Of a stretch of DNA of 64,000 nt, positions 1 through 56,570 are shown in pieces. The position numbers were made by a program, and so were the translations under genes. This stretch comes from Eleginops maclovinus (taxonomy: Eukaryota; Chordata; Actinopteri; Perciformes; Eleginopidae). Position 1 is the first letter of the stretch. Every line of letters begins with the position of its first letter. The notes beneath the pieces are model-generated. The model saw only the letters and a list, made by a program, of their open reading frames with translations, was not told the origin of the DNA and searched no databases. The stretch covers positions 10,304,155-10,368,154 of the forward strand of contig NC_086365.1 of the NCBI RefSeq assembly GCF_036324505.1, read 5' to 3'.

Positions 1-1495
1 ATTTAAAAAGGCACCCTAAATGTTGTTTAATACAATATCTCCAAGTAGTTTTAAGCAGCAATAATACCTACAATACAGTCATGAAATATACATTTAGATC
101 TGAGGGTGTGACAGTAGCTGACAAAGGTTTTGATCTATACTTAAAACACTTTTTAGAAAGAGAACAGACCAACTATGACTAAAAGCAAATCAAAAGGGGG
201 CCGACTGCGTGACAACCGGGCAGCTGGGATAAAAGCATTTCACAGAGACTGACGGAGAATATGGGAGATGGATGAAAGTGGAGGAGGGGGGGCTGCCTCT
301 AACCTTGAACAAGGCGGTGATGTGCGTGTGAGGCCTGAAAGCAGACTGGGGGAGACGGAGACACTTGTTAAGACACAATGGAGGGAAAATCCCAATGGTG
401 GTGCGGTGATTTCAGAACAAAACAAAGCAGCATCCATCATGCAAACAGAAGGAATATCATTGAAAGACATGCAGTGAGAGGAGGACAGCGGGAAGGAGCT
501 GATCATGCTTTGAGGGGGGGAGGGGTGCATTATTTGTGTTAGCCAGTTCAATTTTCTGTAAATAGATTCAATTTTCCAAATAATGTTAAGTGGTTAGCTT
601 GTTTATGGATGTTTTATTTATAGTAAAAGATCATTCCGGTTAAATACAACTTGGTCAGCAAAGTTAAGTCATTGATGATATACGGGAACTAAGGGTAAAG
701 ATACACTAACAGTCAGAAATTCAGACGGATAAAGTAACGGCCTATCCGGTTGGTGACATGAGTATTTTAAAAATCAGTTTCTCCAATGCTGTTCGTCCGC
801 CACTTAGGAGCGCTCCGCCTGTTTCTCCTGCAGCTTAAGATCCAGATGACTACAATTCTTCCTCTGGTTAAAACGTATAGATAATAAAAACCATGTGGCT
901 TAAAACTAGATTTAAAAAAGTTGATTTATGACATTTTTTGGCATTAAACCACACTGACGCATGCACATCAGGGACAATTGAAATGCCCTGTTACCTTTAA
1001 TTGGAAACCTTATGGCCTTCTGAAGGTGAATGTTGAATAGTATAACTTTAATTGCTATAGGGTTTATATGCTACTGTGAGGGGAAAAAACGTTGGATGTG
1101 AAGGACTTTGTATAGATTGTACTGAATGTTGTATCTAATATTGAGAATAATCTATAGAAAGTAGAACAGATCTGTACGCAGTTATGTGACGGCTTGTACC
1201 CACAGTGTGCGTGTACATACGTTCCAGTATGTAAGTATGCGTGTACATATTCAACAGAAGATCCACCTTATACTAAACCAAAATTGACCCTTTAATACAC
1301 TTACACAAGTAAAATCTGTAATGCCTTTAATGTTAGAGCTGCTAGCATGCAGAGTGTGAAGGTGTCCCAGTGACAGAGGAGGCACACAGAGTGTAACTGA
1401 AGTTCACACACACGGCACAAAAACCCAACGTAAACCAAACTGTGCTCAGAGGACTGACTGTACTCGGCTGCAGACGCCAGGGTCACATTACTCAC
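1..1495. other. dennd5b intron 15 (partial), no gene seen
   Basis: Sequence beyond the exon 15 donor. I found no continuation of the PLAT domain, no RNA gene and no clear transposon. There is only simple AT-rich intronic DNA with a short repetition of the motif GTGTACATA near 1,208-1,250. Confidence 0.7.
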
Positions 1496-46896
<45,401 letters not shown>

Positions 46897-47260
46897 CCTG
46901 GCTTCGGTGTGCAGCGATACCCGCTACTAGTTTTCCAAGATGTCACACATCTCCGGGAAAGAAAGGAAACGCTGGATAAAACGCTGGATACGGGGACACG
47001 GTTTCGGCTACTAGTTGCAAGAACAAGCAGTTTATACCGAAGTTGCTTTTAAATGTTGTTCCTCCTGAATCGCTTCAGTGGAGCTCGCGGATACACAACC
47101 GCCCGTGTCTGACCAGAGAACGTTAATGTGAGCCTCCGCCTCCTGGAGCTCGGGAGAGTCGCAAGGCAGGGCGGGATATTCAAACCTAGTCCTGCATTCT
47201 GTCTGCTCACCAAAACAAGGGGCCAACTGGGCTTCTTTCTTCTAATGCTATAACAAAAGC
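46897..47260 (-). promoter_or_regulatory. dennd5b: dennd5b 5' UTR and probable promoter
   Basis: The region upstream of the start codon is richer in G+C and CpG than its surroundings (for example GGACGCCGAGCCGGACACCG at the exon and CGCCTCCTGGAGCTCGGG around 47,137-47,155), as expected for a TATA-less, broadly expressed promoter. No TATA box was found. The transcription start cannot be placed from sequence alone. Confidence 0.5.
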
Positions 47261-47369
47261 TGATCATTTGCCTCTGCAGCTGTCCAAGTTATCGACGTCT
47301 GTCACTAAATCTTATTTCACTAATAGGTGTCTGCTACTTTAGTACACATCTACATTTGTGTTGCTGCAG

Positions 47370-47532
47370 AATTTTTTGTAAAGCATTTGAATTCATCCAG
47401 AATTTTTCATTACATGTATTTTCCACTGTAGATATTTTTATATTTGCTGTTTATTTGTATTTATTTTTTTATTATGTTTATTCCAGATTTTCCCAATTTG
47501 GGATCAATAAAGTATCTATCTATCTATCTATA
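47370..47532 (+). repeat. LINE-type 3' end with (ATCT)n tail
   Basis: The AT-rich stretch ends CCCAATTTGGGATCAATAAA followed by GTATCTATCTATCTATCTAT, the typical 3' terminus and tetranucleotide tail of teleost non-LTR retrotransposons. Only the 3' end is present. Confidence 0.65.
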
Positions 47533-48204
47533 ATCACAGCTGCGGCAACATTACACAGATATTATTTACCTGCAGTCCTGTGCCTCTTGTTTTATGTCCA
47601 TCATGCTTTGTTTATAGGGACTTTGGAGAATACAATTATGTCTTGTGTCTTTAGCAGGCTTTAGCCAGGGACGTAGCAATTCCAAATTGGGGCCCAAATC
47701 AGAGATCCAGCTAAACTCCATTAAAACAATTGGTTTTAAATAATTGATTATATCTGTATAATTTATAAATATGTATAAAGCAATATGAAAAATCCTAAAT
47801 GTTCGTATTACCACGCTGTTGATGTACACTATGACACAACATTTCGGAGATTGCTTGCTGTTATGAATGTATATTTTGGATCAAAGTGAAATCAAATGTA
47901 TATATTACCCAAAATGTGTCTTTAGATGTCTTTCGATCCCACATATGTGCATGCTGATTTTCATTTTCATGAATGTGCTTCATATTTTAAACATCAGCTG
48001 ATCTAAGTTCAGTTTAAATTGATTCCCCTTAGAGATCAAATTATTTTTCATTTAAAAGGAAATGCATAATTGATCTAGTTTGCCATTTTCAAGTTACCTA
48101 ATTATGTTTTCTGGTTGGTTAAGAGCTAACAAAAACTTCGGGAAATGTACTTAACAGCATAGAAGTTAAAGAAGCAGTCATTATAGAAGGACCATAAAGA
48201 AGGA

Positions 48205-48735
48205 CCAAGACCACCAGACTCAGAGACAGTTTTATACCACAGGCTATAAGACTGCTGAACTCCTGAGCTCTGTGAATGTCTACTCACATCTGTTTATAGT
48301 ACATACATACATACATACATACATACATACATACATACATACATACATACATACATACATACATACATACATACATACATACATACATACATACATACAT
48401 ACAATACACATCTGCCATACATATCTGTTTATAGTACACATATCTATATATTATACATATCTGCCATATACATCTGTTATACGTAATATATGCATCTGCC
48501 CATACCTCCTCATTCAACAGTGTAAAGTATTTAAATACTCTCAATGTATTCCACATATGTATATATTTCACATCCTCAAATCTTTATTGTTGTTATTCTA
48601 AATATTCTTCTCTCTTTTTGCACTATTTTATTTATCTTATTTGCACCATGTATGTTGAGTTGTTAGAGGAGCATGGGACATAACATTTTCATTGCCAACA
48701 TATACGTTGTATATGCTGTGCATATGACCAATAAA
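48205..48735 (+). repeat. non-LTR retrotransposon 3' end relic with embedded (ACAT)n
   Basis: The left part reads ACCACCAGACTCAGAGACAG and AAGACTGCTGAACTCCTGA; the right part reads TTTTCATTGCC, CATATGACCAATAAAACCTT. This combination is the familiar 3' end of several fish LINE families. An ACAT tetranucleotide array (48,301-48,403) has expanded in the middle. Confidence 0.65.
48301..48403. repeat. (ACAT)n microsatellite, about 100 bp
   Basis: About 25 uninterrupted tetranucleotide units. Confidence 0.98.
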
Positions 48736-48950
48736 ACCTTGAAAGTTATCCATTATTTCATACCTACCTTTACTTTGAATTTAAGGTAGAATTTAGGAGT
48801 CATGTATATATTAGGATCGTGATATGGTACTTATTAATTAACCCTTTAGTCTCCTCAATTCATGCCTTAATATCTTAACATTCGTGGACAAAAGCTGATA
48901 AATCAACAAGTCACCATCATAGACTGTATATGGTCACGATGTCTTTATAA

Positions 48951-49333
48951 TTTAACATAGCTTCTCCCAATGCTGGTCCTCGTCATATAAACCAATGGGC
49001 ACTGGTGCAGTTTATTCAGTATATAAAACAATGTCTCCCTCTAGTGTCGAAATTGAAGTGGTACGAGACCAACACATGTTCATTTAAAAAAGGTCCCCTA
49101 TTATGCAAAAGGCATTTTTTAATGTCTTTAATACATATATGTATCCCCTGTGTGTTAAGAGACTCAAAAAGTGTCATTTAATGAATAGGGGGACTTTTTT
49201 AAATAAACATGTTTATGCGCTCGTCTCGTACCACTTCAATTTCGACACTAGAGGGAGACATTGTTTTATGTACTGAACAAACTGCCCATTGGTTTATATG
49301 ATGAAGACCAGCATTGGGAGAAGCTATGTTAAA
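48951..49333. repeat. inverted repeat (119/111 bp arms) around a MITE core
   Basis: 48,951-49,069 is nearly the reverse complement of 49,223-49,333; both contain CTTCTCCCAATGCTGGTC, CATATAAACCAATGGGCA and CCCTCTAGTGTCGAAATTGA in mirrored order. The 153-bp spacer contains TTTAAAAAAGGTCCCCTATT and, mirrored, AATAGGGGGACTTTTTTAAA, so a MITE with its own inverted ends sits at the centre. Confidence 0.85.
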
Positions 49334-49826
49334 ATAAGAAGTACTTTTTTAACGCTTGATGTGGCTTGTAATCACGGCAGCGTTTAACTGAGTATCTGCC
49401 GGTAGACACCCTTCTCTTCGCAGAGCTCCCCGCTTTCCTGCAGACGCTGAAAAGGGGCGCGGCCAGCAGCAGCTCATTTTCATTTGAAGGCACAGACGAC
49501 AGAGCAACAACAAGCAGGACTTTTGTAACGGGGCTGAAATAGACTGGGTGATGGTTTGGCATCTCCAGCAAAACACTGAAGGGACATGATTTTTAAGACT
49601 TTTAAACATTTTATACAGTAAAGTAAAAAAAGAAGATGGAACATTGACCACAGGAATAGTGTTAACAAAAATGTACAATATATACAAATATCTGTATCAA
49701 GTTTCAATTTCAGACAGCATTTTGAGAAACAAAATGTACAAACAATGCTGAATTCACATGCAACTTAAGTTAGCCAGTAACGATAACATCTAACATGCAA
49801 ACAAAAATATATTTACAGTTCTCACA
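49261..49826. repeat. tandem duplication near the 3' end of the large gene, copy A
   Basis: 566 bp that abuts and matches 49,827-50,420. It overlaps the right arm of the inverted repeat at 48,951-49,333. It lacks an 8-bp and an approximately 21-bp segment present in copy B. The body (CAGCAGCTCATTTTCATTTG, GACGACAGAGCAACAACAAG) resembles the interior of fish DNA transposons. Confidence 0.9.
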
Positions 49827-50420
49827 TTGTTTTATATACTGAACAAACTGCCTCGGTGCCCATTGGTTTATATGATGAAGACCAGCATTGGGAGAAGCTA
49901 TGTTAAAATAAGAAGTACTTTTTTAATGCTTGATGTGGCTTGTAATCACGGCAGCGTTTAACTGAGTATCTGCCGGTAGACACCCTTCTCTTCGCAGAGC
50001 TCCCCGCTTTCCTGCAGACCCTGAAAAGGGGCGTGGCCAGCAGCAGCTCATTTGCATTTGAAGGCACAGACGACAGAGCAACAACAAGCAGGACTTTTGT
50101 AACGGGGCCGAAATAAAGGGGTATAAGAAATCCTACACTGGGTGATGGTTTGGCATCTCCAGCAAAACACTGAAGAGACATGATTTTTAAGACTTTTAAA
50201 CATTTTATACAGTAAAGTAAAAAAAGAAGATGGAACATTGACAACAGGAATAGTGTTAACAAAAATGTACAATATATACAAATATCTGTATAGAGTTTCA
50301 ATTTCAGACAGCATTTTGAGAAACAAAATGTACAAACAATGCTGAATTCACATGCAACTTAAGTTAGCCAGTAACGATAACATCTAACATGCAAACAAAA
50401 ATATATTTACAGTTCTCACA
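49827..50420. repeat. tandem duplication near the 3' end of the large gene, copy B
   Basis: 594 bp, directly adjacent to copy A in the same orientation. It probably lies within the 3' UTR of the minus-strand gene whose stop codon is at 50,572-50,574. Identity to copy A is very high, so the event is recent. Confidence 0.9.
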
Positions 50421-50571
50421 CTGAATAAAAAATATACGGCTTAAAATATGGAATATAATGTGAAAATGAATAGATTGTGTCCAGTCGGCCATCTGTTCCT
50501 TAGGAAGTGAGAGAAACTTGATATGGATTTGTAGACACTGTCAAATCTTTCTCACTGATTGATCCTTGGAA

Positions 50572-50597
50572 TCACAGCTTTGTCTTCCTGCCAAAAC
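50572..50597 (-). CDS. terminal coding exon of large SIM-rich gene
   Basis: Acceptor TTGTAG|GT at 50,598-50,600 joins in phase 1 to the preceding exon and encodes FGRKTKL and a TGA stop (50,572-50,574). A basic C-terminus of this kind is common in nuclear proteins. Reading it in a different phase would run to a later TGA at 50,552, but the donor phase of the upstream exon fixes this frame. Confidence 0.6.
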
Positions 50598-50746
50598 CTA
50601 CAATGAAAACATGCAGGTACAAAAGAGGGGGGGGGGGGTGGAAGGGTTACACCAGTACCACAGGAACCAGAAACCCCAATGAAATTGCATTGTGCATTGG
50701 TTGGCTGTAAGACAGAGCAAGCCATGTTAGAATTTTTAAGTAATAC

Positions 50747-50809
50747 CTTGTATTGTTGGTGTCACCGGTGGCTTCTCTGACCACTTGTAACCTTCACCCC
50801 CATAGTTGC
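50747..50809 (-). CDS. 63-nt penultimate exon of large SIM-rich gene
   Basis: Bounded by CTATAG|GC and CAAG|GTATTA. It reads NYGGEGYKWSEKPPVTPTIQ with split glycine codons on both sides (phase 1/1), so it links the giant exon to the terminal exon without breaking frame. The aromatic and charged composition differs from the disordered main exon, suggesting a short conserved C-terminal motif. Confidence 0.62.
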
Positions 50810-50907
50810 CTATAGAAGGAATAACGATTAGGAACACACATTCTTATTGGACACACAAAATAACTCCACTACTATTAGACTCTTTTAAGGACAATCAAAA
50901 AACACAC

Positions 50908-53900
50908 CTTGTTCCTTTGGGGAATCCCGGATCCTAGCCTTTGTCAACTGTACGGCATCCAACTTGGTCCTTTTCATTAGTGGGGTTGCAGACTTGGAGT
51001 TCTGCCTCCGTTTGGGTGCCCTGTTATGGTGAATGGGCAATGTCCCGGTTGTCAAGTCATCCTCCATCCCCGGGAGAGATTTTTTCACTTTGGGTTCTGG
51101 TTTCTTCTTCTGTCTTGGGATTGGGATAAATTCAGCCATTTCTTGTGTCAACCGTTTCCTTGCTGATGGTGCAATGGTTGCAGAAGTTACTGAAGGCCCT
51201 TTTGTGGGATTGATAGGATGATTTATTGTAGAGCTGTTGTTCCAAGAGAGAGAGCGCTGTAGTTTTAACGAAGACATATCTCTGGGAGTCGATATGCTCG
51301 GTTTGAATGCGGGCTGTTGAGAACAAGCAGGTGTTCCTCCGGACAGAGACCCATTTCTTGAAATGGCTGAGCTTTGTCTGGCTTCAGAAAGTTTTCCACT
51401 TCCACTTAAAGAGGTGGATGTGCATTTCTGCTCAGGTAAGGAAAGCTGTCTTGAAATTGTTGTGGGTTTTGGTACATTAGCCTGCACGTTATTCTTTGTT
51501 GTATGTTCTCCACCTTTTGCACGTTTTGGTTTGGGCAAATGCAATTTATTTTTATCAACGGAGTCAGTCTTTTTGCTGGATGCTGTGGAATGCTTTGGAG
51601 TGCCATTCTTACCCCGTCTGTCTTTGGGACATTCTTCTAAAAGTCTATAGTGTTGATTAGGCTTCTCAACAACAAGGCGAGGAATCACAGATTTTGAAGT
51701 TGAGTCGGCCTTCTTGTTCAAAGAATGGGACTGCTTCTTTCTTTGATCCTTAGAAAACTGACTGTTTTTAGACTTTTCGTAAGCAATTCCACAAAGACTG
51801 CCCACAGTTTCATCATCAATGTCATCGGATTCGAGTATGCTTCTTGATTTGACCTTTTTGCGTCTTTTATTATTAACCTCTCCAGAATTTGAATCATGTC
51901 CGTTTGTCTTCTGTGGTGTATCAGGAAGCATTGACTGGTTTTGTGACTGTGATAGGTCTGCAGAAGACTGTCTGGTTTCTTGAGGAATTTCATCAGCAGG
52001 TCCACAATCACTCTCCACAGTTATAAAAACGGGTTTTTTCTGTTCAACAGACAATCTCTTTCTGCTTTGATCTTTGTAGTTTAGGTCATCATCATCGTCT
52101 ATGTCAGAGTCGATGACAACTAAACTGTTGGTGGAGCCACGCAGCTGCCCATTAATTTCTCTGTCTCGGTCTGCGGATGTCTTTTCTTCTACAGTTTCAC
52201 ATGAGGAATAGTTGCTGTCCTCTGAGCTGGAAGAGAAAAACCGCTTCCTTTTTGGCTGCTGGTAGTTTTGTTTACATTCGTCTTCAGAGTCAGATTCAAT
52301 GATTATAACATCGTTTAAAATATTCTGCCCATTGGTTGAGGGTTGAACATTTTTAGAACAATCTTTCTCGCCAGTCGTTGATGTACATATCAGTGTACAG
52401 CCAGACCCCGCCAAACTCCTGGTTTGACCTTGTTGGACATTTGTAACCTCATTGGCTTTGCCCTCAGGCACAGAAGCGTCTGTTTCCGAGGGCTCAGGAG
52501 CTACCTTCCTTTCCAACAACGTCCTGGGTACTGCTAAATATTTGTTTTCTGGTTTAGAGTAATTACAACTGTCATCAGTTTCACAGCTGTCTGAAGACCC
52601 TCTGCTGTTAAGTGTATGACCTTCTCCCTCAGAGTCCATTTTATGTTCAGCTTTGCCAATCAATGCCACCTGTATTTGCTTAAAATTTACAGCTTTGAAA
52701 AAGCTTTCAATTGTGTCAAACTCCTTCATTGGTGTATAATCAGAAGCTTGTACTGGTTTTGGAGATGGATTGTGGTTTAGATATGCATCACACTGTCTTT
52801 CTTGGTCCTCTGTTTCTCCACCATATAGCCCATCTTGTTCTTGAGGTTCAAACTCAAGGTCGGAAATGGTTATAGGTATGAATAACATATCATCATCATC
52901 CTCGTCCTCATCAAACGTATCTGTAACGTCTTCTTTCAAAGAAGGAGAAGGACTGCATAAAATAGAGTGGTATGTTTGTATCTCAGTCTCGAATTTAGGT
53001 ACATAACCAGCACCTTTATGTTCAAATGGTGACAGCTTAATGTTGGGATCTGGTGTAGTTGAAGAGGTCTCTGCAGTCATATAATCAATATGGGGACTGT
53101 CCTCTTCCCTAATGTCTTCAGAAGCCGTTGGAAAGTTGAATTCCTTGTGCTCTGTGTTTGGTAGCTGGGAGTCATCATCTGAGATATCTTCGTATTGAGG
53201 CATGTTAACAAAGAGTGGTCTCTGACCCGCACTTTCTGATAGAGGGATGTGATTCTCAACTTCATTTTTGGGAATTGCTATGCATTTGGTTTGGTTTGTC
53301 TGAATTGACCACACATGATCAATACGAAGTGCATCAACAGGTGAACATAGCTTGTCAATGTTTTTCTTTGAATGTACATTCACGAGTGATTCTTGTCCAA
53401 AAGTTTGGTTTTCAGATACCACCGAGAGGTCGGTCATGTCTTGCAGTTTGTCCAACCCTATTAGCCCCACAGGTATTAGGGCCACTTTGCTGGTCTCCTT
53501 CTCCATGGTGTGTTTGGGAGCCCTAGAAACACCAGGCACTTGGCCTTTGTCATCAAAATGTGTTTTAATGATTAACCAGGGGGACTTGTGTTCTTCTGAC
53601 AGGCTACTGTTGAACATTGAATTGGATTGCTTCTCTGTCATTTCTTCGAAGGTCATTCCAGGCACTGCTGCGGCTACCACTGGGCTCCCATCTTCATCCT
53701 TTGAGCAAGTCGCGGGAAGTATCTTCCGTTCACGTGGATGTTCTGTGGATGCAAAGAGATGAATGTTATCTTTATTCCAATTCCAATATTGACGCAGTAT
53801 GACCTTTTCCAGCTCTGCAGTGCTCTCTACATTCTCAAACTAGGTCCTTCAGAGGAGATTTGGAGTGCTCAGGCCATCTTGTAAATACATATCATACCAT

Positions 53901-54922
53901 TTGCTATGAAAAGTTTTATCATCGCTACCCAAAAACATTTTATATCCAGAGACATTTGAATACACAAGTTTGCGTGTTTTGAGTTTGACAGCAGATAATA
54001 GTGTACCTTTTGAATGTTTCTCTGACGCAGATGCAGAGCAATCATCGGTTCCTTTACACTTGGGCGGTAACACAGCAAATGCGTTGTTGCCCCTTGAACC
54101 CTCCTCTTCAAGTGCTGGTCCAACTGCAGCAGTGAACTCTTCACTTACAGCAACGCAGAGACTTTGCCTTCCCATGTCTTCATTGGCAGAGGCAGAGGTT
54201 TCGTGGGGATGGTAAAAAGAGTCAACCTTTGGTGAGATGGAGTCTGACCGCAGTGGATAGTCCCTGTTGTACAGCTTTTTAGAATATACATATTTTGTTA
54301 TAGTCCAAAAAAAATTGACGCGTTTTGCAACAAAGTCATGTATTTCCTCATCTGAAGGGGGTTTCGATTCTCCAACTGGCAAGACTTTTTCTCTGCTGAG
54401 AGAGCGAGACCAGACTTGCTGCTGATGGGATGAGTTATAAACGGGTCGCCTGACAGATTCAGCAGAATTCCCCAAATAACTGATGTGTTGAGAAGAGACA
54501 TGCGTTGATGAATAGATGCTGGCATTTCCGTCTCGGCTTATGTGGTTGTGACTGCCCCGGGAATAACCTGCACTATCCCCAGGTATAGGGTGCTGGAATC
54601 CAGTGTCAAGTATGCTCGACTGTGACTTTCGAGGGTAGTGGAGTCCCTCCAAATGTTGTTGGGACTGTGCGTAGCCTTGATGCAACTGAGTTGGGCCGTG
54701 TGCTACTTTAAGCTCTCCAGGATATCGAATGGTTCCCATGTTGTTTTTTATTCCATTTTTAGCGGGAACCACAGATGAAGGTGTTCCTTTAATGTCAAGA
54801 GGTGACTGGATAGTGCCAACGAAACTACACTGTTGGTTCTTAGAACATTCCCCTCCTCGGCTGTAGGGACATCTAGAGCACATTGCGTGTAGAGAAGTGA
54901 TGTCTTCACTCACTTCTGAGGC
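50908..54922 (-). CDS. giant exon of an unrecognised SIM-rich, disordered, probably nuclear protein (interrupted by two stops)
   Basis: 4,015 nt between acceptor TTCCTAG|GCC (phase 0) and donor AAG|GTGTGT (phase 1), in one frame except for TGA at 53,849-53,851 and TAG at 53,840-53,842. With the two small 3' exons it would give about 1,367 residues plus unknown 5' exons. The start has a cysteine cluster C-x2-C-x7-C-x5-C (54,835-54,890). The middle is acidic and Ser-rich, with hydrophobic-then-acidic motifs typical of SUMO-interacting motifs: DVIIIESDSEDE (52,275-52,316), LVVIDSDIDDDDD (52,083-52,126) and MLFIPITISDLE (about 52,855-52,895). The C-terminal third is Lys/Arg rich (PKRKR, NKRRKKVKSR, RQKKKPEPKVKK). 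I do not recognise the family. RESF1, which lies near DENND5B in human and also has a giant disordered exon, is a positional candidate, but I could not match its motifs. It may be intact with sequence errors, or a pseudogene. Confidence 0.6.
53838..53892 (-). other. frame disruption in the giant exon
   Basis: Reading minus, the frame that is open from 54,922 hits TGA at 53,851 and TAG at 53,842. Within this interval another frame reads RWPEHSKSPLKDLV without stops and leads smoothly into ENVESTAELEKVILRQYWNW in the original frame. One missing base near the AA run (about 53,881) and one extra T in the TTT at 53,837-53,839 would explain it. No intron of plausible length with GT..AG fits the phases. 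Confidence 0.6.
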
Positions 54923-55184
54923 CTAGGAAACAGAAGAAGGACAATTAGTGATTGGTTGGGGTCACATTCACTACAATATAAATCTTTTCTACTGAGGAAT
55001 CCTAACCTAACCCCATCCCTCTCTTAGGAGACCCTGAACCCAAATGTTGGCCTTGCCTAGGAGGTGGGTCAAGGTACATTAGTATCCCAAAAATGACTGT
55101 GCTTCATTTGCCTGACCCTTCACTGTCACTGCTCCATTTTTCGCATTCAGGAGCATATCAAGCAAGATATTCATCTACCGGTTC
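54923..55184. other. intron upstream of the giant exon, no feature seen
   Basis: It starts immediately upstream of the CTAG acceptor. A pyrimidine-rich tract (TCCTTCTTCTGTTTCCTAG on the minus strand) supports the acceptor. Confidence 0.5.
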
Positions 55185-55700
55185 TAGAGCTGCCCCTAAT
55201 AATTTGAATAAACATTTGTCGGCAAAACAAAACTCGACACATTTTTCATTTGTCTATTAGTCAGACGAAAGCGGAAAAAAGGGATTTTGACAGGTCAGCC
55301 GGAAAACCCCTCTGACTTCTTTCAGAGCTGGGCCTGGTCATTAATTTCGAAGGGCAAAATCCAAAGTGCGGGATCTTTCTGCGCTAGTAAAGGACAAGCC
55401 CCACAAAGTTATATGTAAACTTTGCAGGCAAAAAGTGGCCTTCCACATTCATGCCATTGGGGCGCATCTTTCTGAATAACGGCTTAAATGTCCCCGGCAA
55501 CGGGTGTTCCTTTATCATAAAGGAGAGGAAAACAGCATTACAAAAAAATAAAAACAGGAAACCCTGGTACTGCTGTGGATAACAGAAACACACTACAAAT
55601 GGAGAAGCAAACGTCACCTTGGATTGGCAAGTCCAGCTATAAAGCCCTGCCAGATGGTTTCCTTGACAAGACCAATGTAATATACAAGTATTGTTAATGT
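55185..55700 (+). mobile_element. hAT-like transposon relic with BED-finger-like fragment
   Basis: CTGCCCCTAATAATTTGAAT at the left resembles hAT-family termini. The plus strand at about 55,388-55,470 reads KDKPHKVICKLCRQKVAFHI followed by HAIGAHLSE and a stop, similar to the C-x2-C..H BED zinc finger at the start of hAT transposases. It is a fragment only; no transposase core is present. Confidence 0.5.
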
Positions 55701-55836
55701 GAAAGTTACACGCGGCGTACGTCAAGTCCAAAATATCAATTGCTGGCCAAGCCTAGTGCGGATTCACAAAATCAATTGCCTTGTGTTAAAAAGGTGCTGT
55801 AGAAATAAACTTGCCTTGCATTTGACAGGTAGCTAG

Positions 55837-56203
55837 TGAAGTATATCTTGTAGCGATGTTTGTGAAGATGATGAAGAAGTCTCAGGAGACACCAGCTTGT
55901 ATATAATGAGGTTTATTACAACAGCATAGTATCATACACCAACGCGATGCGGGGTTCCCAGAGCCAATTGTGGAAGTCCCCCCGAACTCTCTTTGTGCAT
56001 GCCATTTATAGAAGAAAATGTGTGTACATGCTCACCTGAGGTAATCATTAACAATGTGTGCCACCCTAAGGGAACATAGGTCCATTCATAGGGGCCCCCT
56101 GACATATGTCAGATGTTTGTTTTTTCCCCATATTCCTCTTACCCAACCTTTGTCCTCAGAGAGTATCTACCTTTGTATATCAGCCCAGATTTAATACACC
56201 ACA
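55837..56203 (-). mobile_element. solo LTR, copy 1 (minus orientation)
   Basis: 367 bp that in minus orientation begins TGTGGTGTATTAAATC and ends AGATATACTTCA (TG..CA ends). It is flanked by a 4-bp CTAG direct repeat (ending at 55,836 and starting at 56,204). Inside are a TATAAATGGC box and an AATAAA signal. Related copies lie at 60,266-60,703 and 61,490-61,871. No internal retroelement genes are adjacent. Confidence 0.85.
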
Positions 56204-56399
56204 CTAGTCAATCACTGGGCTGATATAAATAAATCTCACATTGGTTTTGGTTGTTAACATGGTTCACCATATGTCCATGATGCAGTCGGCAGAGTAACGC
56301 TAAGGCGGAAGTGGGCGTGGTTCAATGGCTTGTGGGGACTCAATCATGTGATTAGCTTAAAATTAAGCAGACACCTGAATGGCTTCAGACACTCCCCTC

Positions 56400-56570
56400 T
56401 TTAAAAAAATGCATTTGTGAATCTTCAGGGGTGTCTCAAAAATCTACAAACAAATGCAAAAGATTCACACACACAAATGCAGAGGGATTCACACGCCCAA
56501 AACATTTTTACACAATTACATTTGTGAATCCTTACGTTTGCATTTCTTTATTTTAGACTGATCTGAGCCC
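56400..56570. repeat. cluster of alternating TGCATTTG / GATTCACA motifs
   Basis: GATTCAC or its complement GTGAATC occurs five times, each near ACAAATGCA or its complement, in changing orientation. It looks like a degenerate palindromic mini-element. Confidence 0.55.

Noticed and set aside
48272..48601. Open frames over the ACAT array
   Set aside because: A tetranucleotide repeat translated as repeating residues; no coding signal outside the array.
49329..50335. Paired minus-strand frames in the tandem duplicates at 49-50 kb
   Set aside because: Similar only because the DNA is duplicated; composition is low-complexity and they lie downstream of the gene's stop codon.
53780..53900. A short intron removing the two stops
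   Set aside because: Available GT..AG pairs are either under 60 nt or put the halves out of frame, and the sequence upstream of the would-be acceptors reads as coding.
50908..54922. Identification as RESF1 or as the disordered part of senataxin
   Set aside because: Position near DENND5B and a giant exon fit RESF1, and the acidic motifs recall senataxin, but I could not match conserved RESF1 sequence and there is no helicase region.
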